Assembly: GCF_026914185.1 (NCBI RefSeq)
Contig: NC_070559.1
Span: 6,679,501 to 6,743,500, forward strand
Direction: 5' to 3'
DNA from: Puccinia triticina
Taxonomy: Eukaryota > Basidiomycota > Pucciniomycetes > Pucciniales > Pucciniaceae
Length of the DNA: 64,000 nt
A program made the position numbers and the translations under genes. The stretch's first letter is position 1. Every line of letters starts with the position of its first letter. Below the pieces are notes generated by a model. It worked only from the letters and a program-made list of their open reading frames with translations. It was not told where the DNA came from and searched no databases. Of the stretch, positions 21,490-32,753 are shown in pieces.

Positions 21490-24400
21490 TGGGCGGCGTT
21501 ATTTTTGCTGAGAGGTTGCCTATCTCCATCATCATATATATAAGATTCGTAGAAAGGCAAGCAAGTAGTCAGTGTCGCAGGAGCGTCCTGTTCACCTAGG
21601 CCAATAAAGCTTACAAGAGTTGCCAAGTGTGAGAACAATAAAACACCGGGCAGAAAGAGATTAATGTCTAGATGTGTGCAGAACAGCTGTTAGTGGTAAA
21701 TCGGGGGCGATAAGAAATGGCTTAGTTGTGATGGAGTGTGGGGAAGGTGGTACTAACAAAGGGGTGAATTTAGTTGGTCGACCAATGAAAGTTGGCAGAA
21801 ATCTCCCAATGTGGAAGCTCAAGGGAGTCTCCGGAGGTATGGAGGGAAGGCCAGAGCGGGAGGGGATGGCGGAAGGGGACGGTTTAGGTGGGAATGATGG
21901 AAATAGTTTTTTGACCAAAATCGAATGTGATGGGGTTAATAAATCGAGCAGCCAGATCAAGATTGAGCACAGAGATTGTTGGTGATGAGCGGTGGAGAGC
22001 GAGTCTTGGCAGGTCTTGCTGAGTTGCTAGGAAGTGAGATGGCTGATAGTAACAAGACGGGCAAGTAATTAGAGATGGCTGGTAGCTGGAGCAGGCCGGT
22101 AGGATAGCTTGGATTTAATCAAGCAGTTGGGTCCTGGCTCCTGGGAATGGCTCCGTGATCTTGACCCTTTCGGGGGCTCTGGACATAAAAGCGCAGGAGT
22201 TAATGTGAGGCGGAGAGGTTGAGAGTGTGGGGTAAAATTATGGGACAGGAGACGAATGAGGACAAAGAATACCTACCTACAGACAATCAAACCGATAAAC
22301 AATGATGCCAAGGCTTCTAGTTAAGCTGTAACTATGTAGAGGTGCCCAGTTCAGGCAGGCTTTCGTAGAAGAAACTGTACTCTGTGGAAGAATAAACTGA
22401 TTGATGATCAGTTCATTGAAAAATTATCACCCCAAAAAGATGACTTCACGAACACAATTAGTGGCAGTTATGTTGATGGGCGCTAACTTAAAAAGGGATT
22501 GTTTACGTGTTAGATATCACTATGGATTCAGAAAGGTGGCTCGAGGATACCTCGACCGTTGGCGTGGTGCTTTTTGTGGGGGGTACGGTGATGCAGCACA
22601 GGTGACGGGCTTTGCAGGGTTGTTATATATGTATGGATGGCTATAATATTTCAGAGTGTTTTAATAGGAGTTGAGAATCAGGAACGAAGCACTTTCTTTG
22701 TATCGTCCACCGTACCAAAAATGCGTGCGCAATCCAACGATGAACATCCGAAACTCAGCGAAACTGTAATCGAAAACAGCGGGCCTGCCAGTGCTACGTA
22801 ATGAGTCGAATACTCCCCAATTACATATTTATTTACCCATAAAAACTCACTATACATGCTCACAGATCATCACAGGGTACACCATCATGAGCAGCTAGCA
22901 TGAGCCCAATCGGTCCAAGACCGGTCGGGCCCAGCTCTCTGGGTACTCCAGGCGATGCCTGCCAGAATTGAATCCCCTGGAAAACAGAGATCATTGGTAT
23001 TTATGTAAATATGAGATCTATTTCATACGGCATTTCATCACTGAGTCGGTGAAACTCCAGTGACGTGTGTATCTTAAATACTTTCAACCGCTCGTGTTAT
23101 TTCTCAGCAAAAAGCTTGATAGGCCTGCCAGTTCTATGTACATCAGTTGCGACATGAGGTGTTCCGACATAACCTGGTCACGTCTGGTCACCAGTTTGGA
23201 CAGCCCGCCTGAGCCGGCTCTCTGTCCGGAGTAAGGGCTGGACATATCATCAGTGAGACAGCTGTCTCTCGACCAGATCAGCAGATAGATCTGATCATAA
23301 CGTTCATGAGACCACAGCCATAAAACAGATCGAAGTGAGCGCCAAGTCTTCGGAGGCGGAGTTCAGCAGAACTCAGATGGAACGAGAAGAACAGCTGGTT
23401 AACCTTGCAAGAATCTTGAAGCAAGCGAAATTTCAATCACAGTCATGTGCCGCTCGCGGATGGCTCCACCTGAGTATTGAGCAAATCTTAGCCTTTGCTT
23501 CCGCGGGCCGGCAGGTCACTTTTGAGAGCTTGCTGTTCATCGCGCTGGCCTCGGCAGACATACATTTCCTGGTGTACCTCGCATTTCGCATATGTAACGT
23601 CTGCTATTTGTTTGTTTTAGATCATCTGACAGGACTTTGGATCCGAAATACGCTTCAGCAATGCGCTCGGAGGTCCGGGCCTGCGGTACAAATTAGACAT
23701 CAGCGCTGCCGAAAGTACGTATTTTTTAAAATTAAAAACGGGCAGTCAAGAAGTCTGCATGACACATGGGCAAGCAGAAGCCCTGCGGGATTCAACAGCT
23801 TGGCCTTCAAATGAATAATACGAACTTAAATACTAGTCTATTAGCAGCATCGATCGATTCGGGCTGGTTGGATCGCCCAACCGAAAAAAAAAACATCGGG
23901 ATCAGGTGACGGCTGACCTGAAGGCATGCCTCTGCCGAAATCTAGTTTTCCTTTCACTTTGCCGATGGTTTGAGACCCGAACCAAGCCTATCAATCACCC
24001 ACATGAGCCCACCAGCACCTCTAAGCTTTTAAAAGAGCGGACCAGAGTTGGTACTGGTGCATACAAACATTGACTTCTTAGTAACTTGAGTTCAACCAAA
24101 ACATTTGAGGAGAAGAAGAGGGTTCACGTACTGCTGAAGCCGATGTTTTGAACGTTGGTAAAAATCGAGCTTAACAAAGCCTCTCCGAGGGGGCGCGAAG
24201 CGTCTCTTGCCTCTCATGTCACATCATTGGCCCTACAGACTCAAGTTTTTCTTGTGGAAACAGTATACTTTTTTTGAAAATTATTTGTAAGCTGTAGTTT
24301 GTGGTTTAGAAAAAAACCTGAGTAGATGCTATCTCATCTTACATTCCTGAGCTTACTGCCCCATAATTACTAGCCCAATCCACCTTGTGGACTGGTTCCG

Positions 24401-24599
24401 AAGCCAGGTATTTTTGAGCTCAAATTTGGAATTCCCTGAGCTTGTGTGGGCTCAAAGGGGGCAGATTGGTTACAGAAATCCACCATGTAACAACATTTAC
24501 AGGATGTTTCTTGCCATGTTTTTGATTTGCGGGAGGCCCAACCTGTGATTTTTAGCATCCTTGTACGCACGCAAATGAGGGTTACATTAGCAAACACTA
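21490..24599. other. Gene-poor intergenic region
   Basis: Only unsupported frames are present, including 23335-23814 (+), which lacks an early ATG and shows no domain. Nothing recognisable as transposon or RNA gene was found. Confidence 0.4.
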
Positions 24600-24849
24600 C
24601 AAAAAAAAACTCAAGAAACTGATGTCAGTTGACATGCAGTTACCATGCTAGTACTTTGATCAATATCTGGGTTCTTCCAGGGTACTTCCAGCTTGCTTCC
24701 AGGCTAGCTCAGCGTGGCCAGGTGCCAAGCCACAAGGCACAGCTGCTCAGTGCTCAATTTTGAGCACTGTGCCTCCAGGTGTCCTCAGACACGCAGCCTT
24801 GACAATGGACTGCACAAGTCCATGGTGCGACCTCATGGATGCCTCCCAT

Positions 24850-25160
24850 CCACTTGGGTACAAGCGCATCAACCGGTGTGGTGATTTATATAGACAAGCG
24901 TGGTAGAATGTCCACTTGGGGATAGCGCGGGTGGGAATGCACAGAGCGGCTCAGGCAGAGTGCATTCCGGTGACATAAGCACTGAGGATGATGTCAGGAA
25001 AGCGGGCTAAGAAAGCTTACGGAAAGTCACACGCGAACCGGAATGCACGGACTGTGGATCGCGGATTTTGGATTGGGTATTTGGATTGGAGCGGAAAAGA
25101 CAGGGCTGGACTGCGGCGGACTACACACGTGGACTGGTAGCAGCAGCGTGTCAGCGGGTG
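24850..25160 (-). repeat. LTR fragment (TATA-containing U3 part), inverted relative to 38.1-38.4 kb
   Basis: The reverse complement of this segment matches 38110-38425. Shared landmarks are the TATATAAATCACCACA box, GTCACCGGAATGCACTCTGCC, and the string of ATCCG/ATCCA motifs before CCCTGTCTTTTCCGC. A third, interrupted copy lies at 51230-51390. It is a fragment of one retrotransposon LTR family. Confidence 0.7.
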
Positions 25161-27368
25161 AGTCACAACTGTTGAGAGTCAAGGTCGCGCCTCAACCTGA
25201 GCTCTCATCCTGTGACATGTATGACATAGGGATGTCACTCATTGCGCTCAATCTCTCAGCTTCCTCTAGTCACACACCTTGTTTCCCTCGCTCATCCCTT
25301 GATTCAACCTAAACCGTCTTTCTCCGTCACGCTCGGTCATCTGCCTCAACACTTTTTCCCATCTGCAAAATCGCCTCACCTCAAGATATTTAAACTCGAC
25401 TCCTCTCTTTGACTCGCTCTTTTTCCTTGGGGAACTCACTCAATAAAACTTGTTGACACCATCAGAAATAGTCTCTTCAAATCATTTTCTCTGACTATTT
25501 GTTCCTCCAGAAGACATCAATCACACTCGTCTTTGAATTCTTCAAAACCTCGCTCTCAAGTCCACCAAAGCCTCACTCTCAAAGCTCGCCAAACCTCTCC
25601 TCATTGGTCGTATGTCGCGCTATCATTTCCTTAAACTCGTGTGCCTTTGATTGACCTTGTTTCTTTTTAGTCTGCTCTTCTTTTTCTTCCTCTCCTTCAT
25701 CATCTCCTTTATTGTCGTGCTCTTCTCTGTTGTGTTTGCCTTCAGGTACCTTTTGTTTTTGTTTTTGTTTTTGTTTTTGTTTTTCTTTTCCTTTTCTTTT
25801 TGTTTTCCCTTCATCTAATCACATTGCAATTATCTTCAGTTTGATATTCAACAACAACAGCCAAAGCGGGTGGAACCGGGGTGGAGGCGGTGGTGAGAGA
25901 CCGACTGGCGGGGGCTAGACAGAAGATGGTGGTGTAAGCTCTCTGATTTGAGAGCTTCACTGATGAGCTTTGAGGGTCTCAGGGCAAAGGGGCACGGGAA
26001 CGAGCGGCTTCTAGAAGCTCTGTTTGTATTGCAGACGGGGAGGAAAGCTAGCTCGGGGGAAGTCTCAGTACTTCCCTGCTGAGCTAGGAGGGGCGGAGCT
26101 CGAGTGGATATGGAGCCAGGGGAAATGGGTCCCGTGACAGTCCTGTGACTGTCTCTGTGAGTCCGCGAGATGCGCGGCTCACATACTCCCCTCCTACAAA
26201 AATCCTCTTGGTTGATGGATGGACGCGGGGGGGGGGGGGGGGAAGGGAACCATAATGGCAGTGGGAACGAAAAGGTGAGAGGTGTCGGAAAATGGAACGC
26301 CCCGGCGACGCAGGGCGGTGGCGTGATATGGCAGAGCTGAGTCGGAGGTTCGCGGTACATTTGCTGTCAAGTTTTCTGTCTTTAGACATAAGAAGGTTGT
26401 GCGGGTTGGGCTTGTATTTTCTGGGGGGCATTCGGACGATTGGACAAAGAAGGAAACAAAGGAAGGGGCAATGTAGGGGGATTGATATAAGTTCCTGGTT
26501 GTAGTTGATTGGCCTCGGATATTGCAAGGAGCTCGCCCCTTTACTCGCTTTCTTCTGTAACGGAGCTGTGGTCGAGGGGGGACGTGAGTCATTCATCCTA
26601 AGCAGATGAGGGGGACGAAGGGGAGCAGGTGAGACCGGGACATACCCCTCCTCGGTCCCCGCGATGGCTTCTGAAATTCTTGACGATAATGAGTCCTCAA
26701 ACTCCCCAGTCCATTCAAAAGAGGAGGAGTCGAATTGATTCATCAGTACGGTGTCGATAGAGCGGTTTATTCAAGTCAATCCATCAGTGCAGCAAGTAAA
26801 GCGGTTTCAGCCCGTCAGTACGGGTGTCAACAAGTTTAATGAAGTTGCCAGTACAGGTTTGAGGTCAGCTCATCAGCACGGTGCCAATCAGTCAAAGGGG
26901 GGAACTGGAGAGGTCTTCTTCAGCCAGGTGTAGATCGAGGGGGGAGCGGTCCCGGCAACCCATACCTTGACTCACCTTGTTTGTACATGCTGCCTTGCTC
27001 CTGGTGCCATCATCGTACCAACATTACCGTCACAACTGGAACTACCGCCATGCTCAACACCATGCAGGTGAGCCTCTTCACCTGATTCAGTCCGCAGTGC
27101 TTGAATGAAAGTCAGTACAAACCTGAAACCTCATCACCAAGGACAGCATCCACTCCACCCACAGCCCATCAGACCGTCTCTGGCGCCGTAGCTACCATAT
27201 CCTCAACCGTATCTCTCCGCCCTCTTATTCGCCCTCCTGACCCAATCAGGACCAGCTAAGTCGCCGCGAAGTCCGCCGGACAAAGAGCAACAGACAGGTC
27301 AATCGCGAGCGCTTCTTCGGCCACAAGGGCCCCTCCACCGTATCACACGCTGTTGATGCTGATGAGCA
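25160..27368. other. Unassigned region with low-complexity tracts
   Basis: It includes a (GTTTTT)n-type tract around 25755-25790, a 16-G run at 26227-26242, and loosely repeated CATCAGTACGGTGTC-like motifs at 26740-26890. A minus-strand frame from 26743 (MNQFDSSSFEWTGEF) is open but unsupported. From about 27240 to the copia insertion at 27373 a plus-strand frame reads DQLSRREVRRTKSNRQVNRE, possibly the remains of a gene cut by the insertion. Confidence 0.4.
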
Positions 27369-27373
27369 CCATA

Positions 27374-27987
27374 TATTGAACTACTACGGCAAACCTATCG
27401 GCTGCGGGATGAAGATAGTTTTAGTTTGAGTTTTAGACTTATGAAAACCCTAACCATAGATGTAGATTCCGTATACATAACTTCTGCTATTGTATCCGTT
27501 TCCTCATTCTTCTTATTGTTTTCATCAATCATCAAACTCAAACTCAAGCAATCTCATCACCTTCGTCTCCAGGTATGCCTGACATATTTCTATCACTTTC
27601 ATTCCCCATCCTTGCTCAATCCTTCTCACTCATTGGTTCATCTTGTTCTCCGTTCATCTCAGGTGTGCTTTCTCCCAAGTCAACTAGACTTGCTCGTCCG
27701 CGTGTTTCTAATAACGTACCGTTATTATCAAAGGTCCGCTTTCATTTGTTTTCCATTCTTCTTATTGTTTTCATCAATCATCAAACTCAAACTCAAGCAA
27801 TCTCATCACCTTCGTCTCCAGGTGTGCTTTCTCCCAAGTCAACTAGACTTGCTCGTCCGCGTGTTTCTAATAACGTACCGTTATTATCAAAGGTGTGCTT
27901 TCTCCCAAGTCAACTAGACTTGCTCGTCCGCGTGTTTCTAATAACGTACCATTATTATCAAAGGTGTCTTTGGCAGCTCGACCATTA
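27374..27987 (+). repeat. 5' LTR of the copia element
   Basis: Starts TATTGAACTACTACGG and ends GCAGCTCGACCATTA. Internally it repeats a ~75-bp module (catcaatcatcaaactcaaa) twice and a ~70-bp module (ctcccaagtcaactagactt, then gcgtgtttctaataacgtac) three times, the last repeats lying head to tail at 27660-27965. Confidence 0.93.
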
Positions 27988-28003
27988 GGTTATGAGCCCG
28001 CGT
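27988..28003 (+). promoter_or_regulatory. Primer-binding site (initiator tRNA-Met half-molecule)
   Basis: GGTTATGAGCCCG starts at the first base after the LTR. It is complementary to the anticodon arm of initiator tRNA-Met (CGGGCTCATAACC). Drosophila copia is known to use an internal fragment of initiator tRNA-Met in the same way, rather than the tRNA 3' end. Confidence 0.8.
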
Positions 28004-28049
28004 TCCTGTTAATACTCGCTACTCTCGTACCACATACACGCAAATCGAA

Positions 28050-31000
28050 ATGTTGGAAAGCAAAGTCATTCCTGTCCTGGTCGGCAAGGACTTCACGGAT
28101 TGGAAGATCAAGATTGGGGGATACTGTCTTCAACATGGTCTCTACGACTATCTGAACCCAATCGCACCAGCCGACGTCCCGACTGATGCGGCACTTCTCA
28201 AAGAGCACAAGAAGAATCTTGAGCGCACCGCCGGTATCCTGCATCAAGCAATGGGTACGATCAACTACCAACGCTTTATAACACAGGACAACATCAAGGA
28301 CCCTGCGGCGATCTGGAAATCCATCACTGACTACTACGAGTCGTCCTCCGATCAAAATCAAAATGTCGTGTACCGCGACTTCATAACATTCCCATATCGC
28401 AACAACATTGCGACTTTCCTGGACGATCTGGATGCCAAACTCAGCAACTTGGCAGCTGTCGGATTAGTAATTGGTCAGCCAAAAGGAGCGGACATCAAAG
28501 AATCTCATGCCGTGGAAACGATTCTCTGCAAACTTCCTGAAGAGTTCTCATCGGTCGTGGACATTCTTCATCAATCGAAGGAGCCACTCACGGTAGCAAG
28601 TGTGAAGGAAGCCCTCGACGGTAAGCGTCGTCAATCACGCGTCGCCGGATCATCATCAACCCCAACCATCAAGCAGGAGACAGCCTTCAAGGCCAATTGG
28701 CCGACTTGCAAACCCGGCTGGCACAATCCGAAGACAAAGCACTCGGCTGAAGAGTGTATCGAAGCAAAAAAGAAACCATCCAAGTCTCGACCATCGGCAA
28801 AAGCAGCTGTCGATCAAGCATCTGACGAATCCGGCTCAGAATCCATTTCCACAGCTAGCGGTCTGGTAGCGATACGCCGGGCTCTGGCTGCCGACATGTC
28901 AGGTGAAGGTGAAGCCTGTTTCCTTGACTCGGGAGCAAGTCACCACATGTTCTCCGATCGATCCTACTTTCATGGGTTTCGCCGCAAGAAGTCTCTCATT
29001 AGCCTGGCGGACGGCAACTTCCTGCAATCCACCGGTGAGGGTTACGTCTACATCCTCGACAAGTCAAAGGAACCTATCAAGATCAAAGCACTTCTCGTTC
29101 CAAAGCTCGCAGGCACCTTGATCAGCTTAGGTCGCCTTTATGAGCGAGAATGCGACATCGTTTGCACGGGAAAATTCACCTTTGACATCGTCAGAAAAGG
29201 AGTCACAATTCTCTCAGGAGCTATATCATCGGGAACGTTCAGCGCGAGAATCGTTGTTTCATCTCAAGGTCAGTCTGTCAATTCTCAAGCGAAACTGTCC
29301 ATCCTCTCTGACGTCGACAGTCTTCACAGGGCTGCCGGACACCCCCACCTCGAGGCGCTAAGAAAGATGTATCCAAACATTCCATCGCACCAAGAAGTCA
29401 ACTGTGATGCTTGTTGTCTATCGAAATCTCATCGACTACCATTTCCATCATCTCTTCCAACTGCCACTCGACCACTTGAGTACGTCTTCATGGACCTCAG
29501 TGGGAGAATCAACCCTCCATCCTTCGGAGGCAAGGAGTATTACTTCAAAATCACTGATTACTACACACGCTATCGTCATGTCTATCTACTCTCAAAAAAG
29601 TCCGAAACATTCTCCTTCTTTATGCAATACTACAATGAAGTTACGAATTTTCACAAAGCCAACATTAAGACAATTATATTTGATGGGGGGGGAGAATTCA
29701 ACTCAAACGAATTTTTGGACTTCTTGAAGAGTAAAGGAATAAGCACGCAAGTCACAGCGCCTTACACACCTCAACAGAACTCGGTAGCGGAGAGAGGAAA
29801 CCGGTCGACCGCCGAAAAATCTCGATGTCTACTGAAGCAAGCAAAATTGCCATCTGAATACTGGGGCGAAGCTGTCTGCACCGCGGTTTTTCTCGAAAAC
29901 ATAACACCGATGAAGGGCATCAAGTGGGATAACCCATACAATCGATGGTACGGTACCAACTTCAACATCAATTGGTTGAAACCATTCGGATGTCTTTGCT
30001 ACGTCAACATCCCTCACAAGCTTCGTGACGGAAAATTCGGGGATACTTCCAAGAAGGCACTTCTCCTTGGGTACCAGCTGGGAGCGCATAACTGGCGCGT
30101 TCTCCTTCCAGGAGGAAAAATAGAGCGCTGTCACGACATCAAATTCGTCGAGACAGAATTCCCAGGAGTCTCTATTTTTTCTTCAGCTGACCCTTCGCAC
30201 CACTTCGATCCCTTGTCGCCACCAGAATTCGACAAAATCATGGAAGATTCCACCGCATCCACTCAATCCCCTTCAACCAAAGAAACGCAAGCGTTAAACT
30301 ATCATCTTGAGGATAACGACTTCGACATTGATCAAGACAATACTCGTCAGGATTTCTTCACTGCATCTGAAGACGAGTCGACATCAACTCACCATCAGGA
30401 TTCCACCTCTGGAGTCAATCAGCAAACTGACCCCACTCCAGTTGTCAGACCAAAACCAGGTTGGGATATTGTTCTCACATCCGATGTTGCGCCTTGTAAC
30501 ATAAGCTCGGACATCGACGAGTCACACATTCTTCATTCTAAGCGAAGGGCAAACTTCGCCATGGCACTTCAAGCTTCCGAAATCCCGCGCACGTATCGAG
30601 AGGCAATGCTGTCTTCCGACTCAAGTTCATGGACGAAAGCAATCAATGCCGAGCTGACAGCAATGAAGGATCTAAAAGTCTGGGATATCGCGGTCCTTCC
30701 TGAAGATGAGTCATTGTTAGGCACGGTATGGGTTTTCAGGAAAAAGAAAGATTCTACCGGTGTTGTGGTCAAATTCAAGGCAAGACTATGCGCACAAGGT
30801 TCTCGCCAGCGAGAAGGTCATGACTACACTCACACCTACGCACCAACTGGAAGAACGGCCAGCCTTCAAACAGTCATCACCATTGGCCTCTGCAAAGGCT
30901 ACAAAATCCACCAAATGGACGCAAAAAACGCCTTCCTAAATGGTACTCTTCAAGAAACAGTTTACCTCCGGCCGCCTCCAGGCTTGTCCGTGCCTAAAGG

Positions 31001-32123
31001 GAACTGTCTGAAGCTGAACAAAGCAATCTACGGGCTAAAGCAAGCGCCACGAGTATGGTATGCTGCGTTGAAAGAATTTTTTGTCTCCATCGACTTTCAT
31101 CCATCACCGGCCGATCCGTGCCTATTTGTGTCCAGAGTGAAAGGTTGGGAATGCTTCGTTCATGTTTACGTGGACGACATGATCATCATCAGTCACGATG
31201 TGGACACTTTCAAGCAACTAATCTCAAAACGTTTCAGGATGGAAGATCTAGGCGAAGCGGAATACATCCTCGGCATAAAACTAACCCGTGTCAACTTGAA
31301 AATCCTGACTTTAACTCAAGAAAATTACACCCAATCCATTCTTGAAAACTTCAATATGCACGATTGCAGGACGACGGATTCTCCCATGGTTGCCAATACT
31401 AGACTAGTTAAGGCCACTGACGCCGACCATCAAGCCTTTCTGCAGCTCAAAATCAACTATTGCGAGGCCTTGGGGTTGCTCAACTATCTTGCCGTCTCCA
31501 CAAGGCCCGACATATCCTTTGCAGTCTCACAGCTCTCTCAGCATCTTGAGAAACCGGGGATGTCTCACTGGAAAGCCGTGATTCACCTGCACAGGTACTT
31601 GGCAGGCACAAAACACTATGGAATCACACTTAACGGCAACTGTAATCTTGACGATGTATCTGTCTACACCGATGCCGACTTCGCTAACTGCACCAACAAC
31701 AGACACTCATACTCCGGTTATATCGCGACGATCGGTGGGAATGTCATCTCGTGGCGTTCCAAAAAGCAACAAACAGTTTCAACTTCGACAACTGAAGCGG
31801 AGTATTGCGCTCTCTTTGAAGGAACTCAGGAGTCCGTCTGGTTAAAATTTCTGCTTCAAAGCCTCAATCGTCCAATTCAGTCTAAATTCACCATTCACGT
31901 TGATAATCAAAGCGCAATCGCGCTGGCCATCAATCCACTATTTCAACAGCGTACAAAACATATCGACATAGTTTATCACTGGCTCCAAGAAATCTACGAC
32001 AGCGGATTGATTCAAATCAGTTACATTTCAACACATCAAATGAAGGCCGATATGTGCACGAAAGCCCTGGGCAGGAGGAAGCATCTGGATGTATGCAAGG
32101 CATTGCACATGCACGGGCAATGA
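28050..32123 (+). CDS. Copia gag-pol polyprotein, intact
   Basis: 1357 residues without a stop. In order: gag (FTDWKIKIGGYCLQHGLYDY near residue 16); a variant zinc knuckle with C..H..H..C spacing (CKPGWHNPKTKHSAEEC, ~230); aspartic protease with FLDSGASHHMF (~292); a GAG-pre-integrase HHCC region (HRAAGHPHLEAL to CDACCLSK, ~430-460); integrase with FMDLSG, IIFDGGGEF (~544) and PQQNSVAERGN (~574) supplying the DDE triad; RT with KARLCAQG, DAKNAFLNG (~958) and YVDDM (~1040); RNase H with YTDADFANC, EAEYCAL and DNQSAIALA (~1285). The PR-IN-RT-RH order defines Ty1/copia. All catalytic motifs are present, so the product is probably functional. Confidence 0.96.
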   Translation: MLESKVIPVLVGKDFTDWKIKIGGYCLQHGLYDYLNPIAPADVPTDAALLKEHKKNLERTAGILHQAMGTINYQRFITQDNIKDPAAIWKSITDYYESSSDQNQNVVYRDFITFPYRNNIATFLDDLDAKLSNLAAVGLVIGQPKGADIKESHAVETILCKLPEEFSSVVDILHQSKEPLTVASVKEALDGKRRQSRVAGSSSTPTIKQETAFKANWPTCKPGWHNPKTKHSAEECIEAKKKPSKSRPSAKAAVDQASDESGSESISTASGLVAIRRALAADMSGEGEACFLDSGASHHMFSDRSYFHGFRRKKSLISLADGNFLQSTGEGYVYILDKSKEPIKIKALLVPKLAGTLISLGRLYERECDIVCTGKFTFDIVRKGVTILSGAISSGTFSARIVVSSQGQSVNSQAKLSILSDVDSLHRAAGHPHLEALRKMYPNIPSHQEVNCDACCLSKSHRLPFPSSLPTATRPLEYVFMDLSGRINPPSFGGKEYYFKITDYYTRYRHVYLLSKKSETFSFFMQYYNEVTNFHKANIKTIIFDGGGEFNSNEFLDFLKSKGISTQVTAPYTPQQNSVAERGNRSTAEKSRCLLKQAKLPSEYWGEAVCTAVFLENITPMKGIKWDNPYNRWYGTNFNINWLKPFGCLCYVNIPHKLRDGKFGDTSKKALLLGYQLGAHNWRVLLPGGKIERCHDIKFVETEFPGVSIFSSADPSHHFDPLSPPEFDKIMEDSTASTQSPSTKETQALNYHLEDNDFDIDQDNTRQDFFTASEDESTSTHHQDSTSGVNQQTDPTPVVRPKPGWDIVLTSDVAPCNISSDIDESHILHSKRRANFAMALQASEIPRTYREAMLSSDSSSWTKAINAELTAMKDLKVWDIAVLPEDESLLGTVWVFRKKKDSTGVVVKFKARLCAQGSRQREGHDYTHTYAPTGRTASLQTVITIGLCKGYKIHQMDAKNAFLNGTLQETVYLRPPPGLSVPKGNCLKLNKAIYGLKQAPRVWYAALKEFFVSIDFHPSPADPCLFVSRVKGWECFVHVYVDDMIIISHDVDTFKQLISKRFRMEDLGEAEYILGIKLTRVNLKILTLTQENYTQSILENFNMHDCRTTDSPMVANTRLVKATDADHQAFLQLKINYCEALGLLNYLAVSTRPDISFAVSQLSQHLEKPGMSHWKAVIHLHRYLAGTKHYGITLNGNCNLDDVSVYTDADFANCTNNRHSYSGYIATIGGNVISWRSKKQQTVSTSTTEAEYCALFEGTQESVWLKFLLQSLNRPIQSKFTIHVDNQSAIALAINPLFQQRTKHIDIVYHWLQEIYDSGLIQISYISTHQMKADMCTKALGRRKHLDVCKALHMHGQ

Positions 32124-32134
32124 AAGAGGGGGGG

Positions 32135-32748
32135 TATTGAACTACTACGGCAAACCTATCGGCTGCGGGATGAAGATAGTTTTAGTTTGAGTTTTAGACT
32201 TATGAAAACCCTAACCATAGATGTAGATTCCGTATACATAACTTCCGCTATTGTATCCGTTTCCTCATTCTTCTTATTGTTTTCATCAATCATCAAACTC
32301 AAACTCAAGCAATCTCATCACCTTTGTCTCCAGGTATGCCTGACATATTTCTATCACTTTCATTCCCCATCCTCGCTCAATCCTTCTCACTCATTGGTTC
32401 ATCTTGTTCTCCGTTCATCTCAGGTGTGCTTTCTCCCAAGTCAACTAGACTAGCTCGTCCGCGTGTTTCTAATAACGTACCGTTATTATCAAAGGTCCGC
32501 TTTCATTTGTTTTCCATTCTTCTTATTGTTTTCATCAATCATCAAACTCAAACTCAAGCAATCTCATCACCTTCGTCTCCAGGTGTGCTTTCTCCCAAGT
32601 CAACTAGACTTGCTCGTCCGCGTGTTTCTAATAACGTACCGTTATTATCAAAGGTGTGCTTTCTCCCAAGTCAACTAGACTTGCTCGTCCGCGTGTTTCT
32701 AATAACGTACCGTTATTATCAAAGGTGTCTTCGGCAGCTCGACCATTA
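32135..32748 (+). repeat. 3' LTR of the copia element
   Basis: Same length and internal modules as the left LTR, differing by a few substitutions (for example cacctttgtc versus caccttcgtc, ctagactagctcg versus ctagacttgctcg). A purine tract ends one base before it. Confidence 0.93.
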
Positions 32749-32753
32749 CCATA

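Larger units (their letters stand above)
27369..32753 (+). mobile_element. Complete Ty1/copia LTR retrotransposon with CCATA target duplication
   Basis: The element comprises 614-bp LTRs (27374-27987 and 32135-32748), one intact 1357-residue polyprotein, a primer-binding site immediately after the left LTR and a purine tract (GAAAGAGGGGGGG) immediately before the right LTR. The 5-bp duplication CCATA flanks it at 27369-27373 and 32749-32753. By eye the two LTRs differ at only about six to eight positions, so the insertion is recent and the copy may be active. Confidence 0.95.

Noticed and set aside
23335..23814. 159-codon plus-strand frame with a hydrophobic middle
   Set aside because: The first ATG is well inside, no splice partners or domain are evident, and composition is not clearly coding.
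25848..26743. Overlapping minus-strand frames starting MNQFDSSSFEW
   Set aside because: They cross a poly-G run, are Pro/Ser-rich in several frames at once and match nothing recognised.
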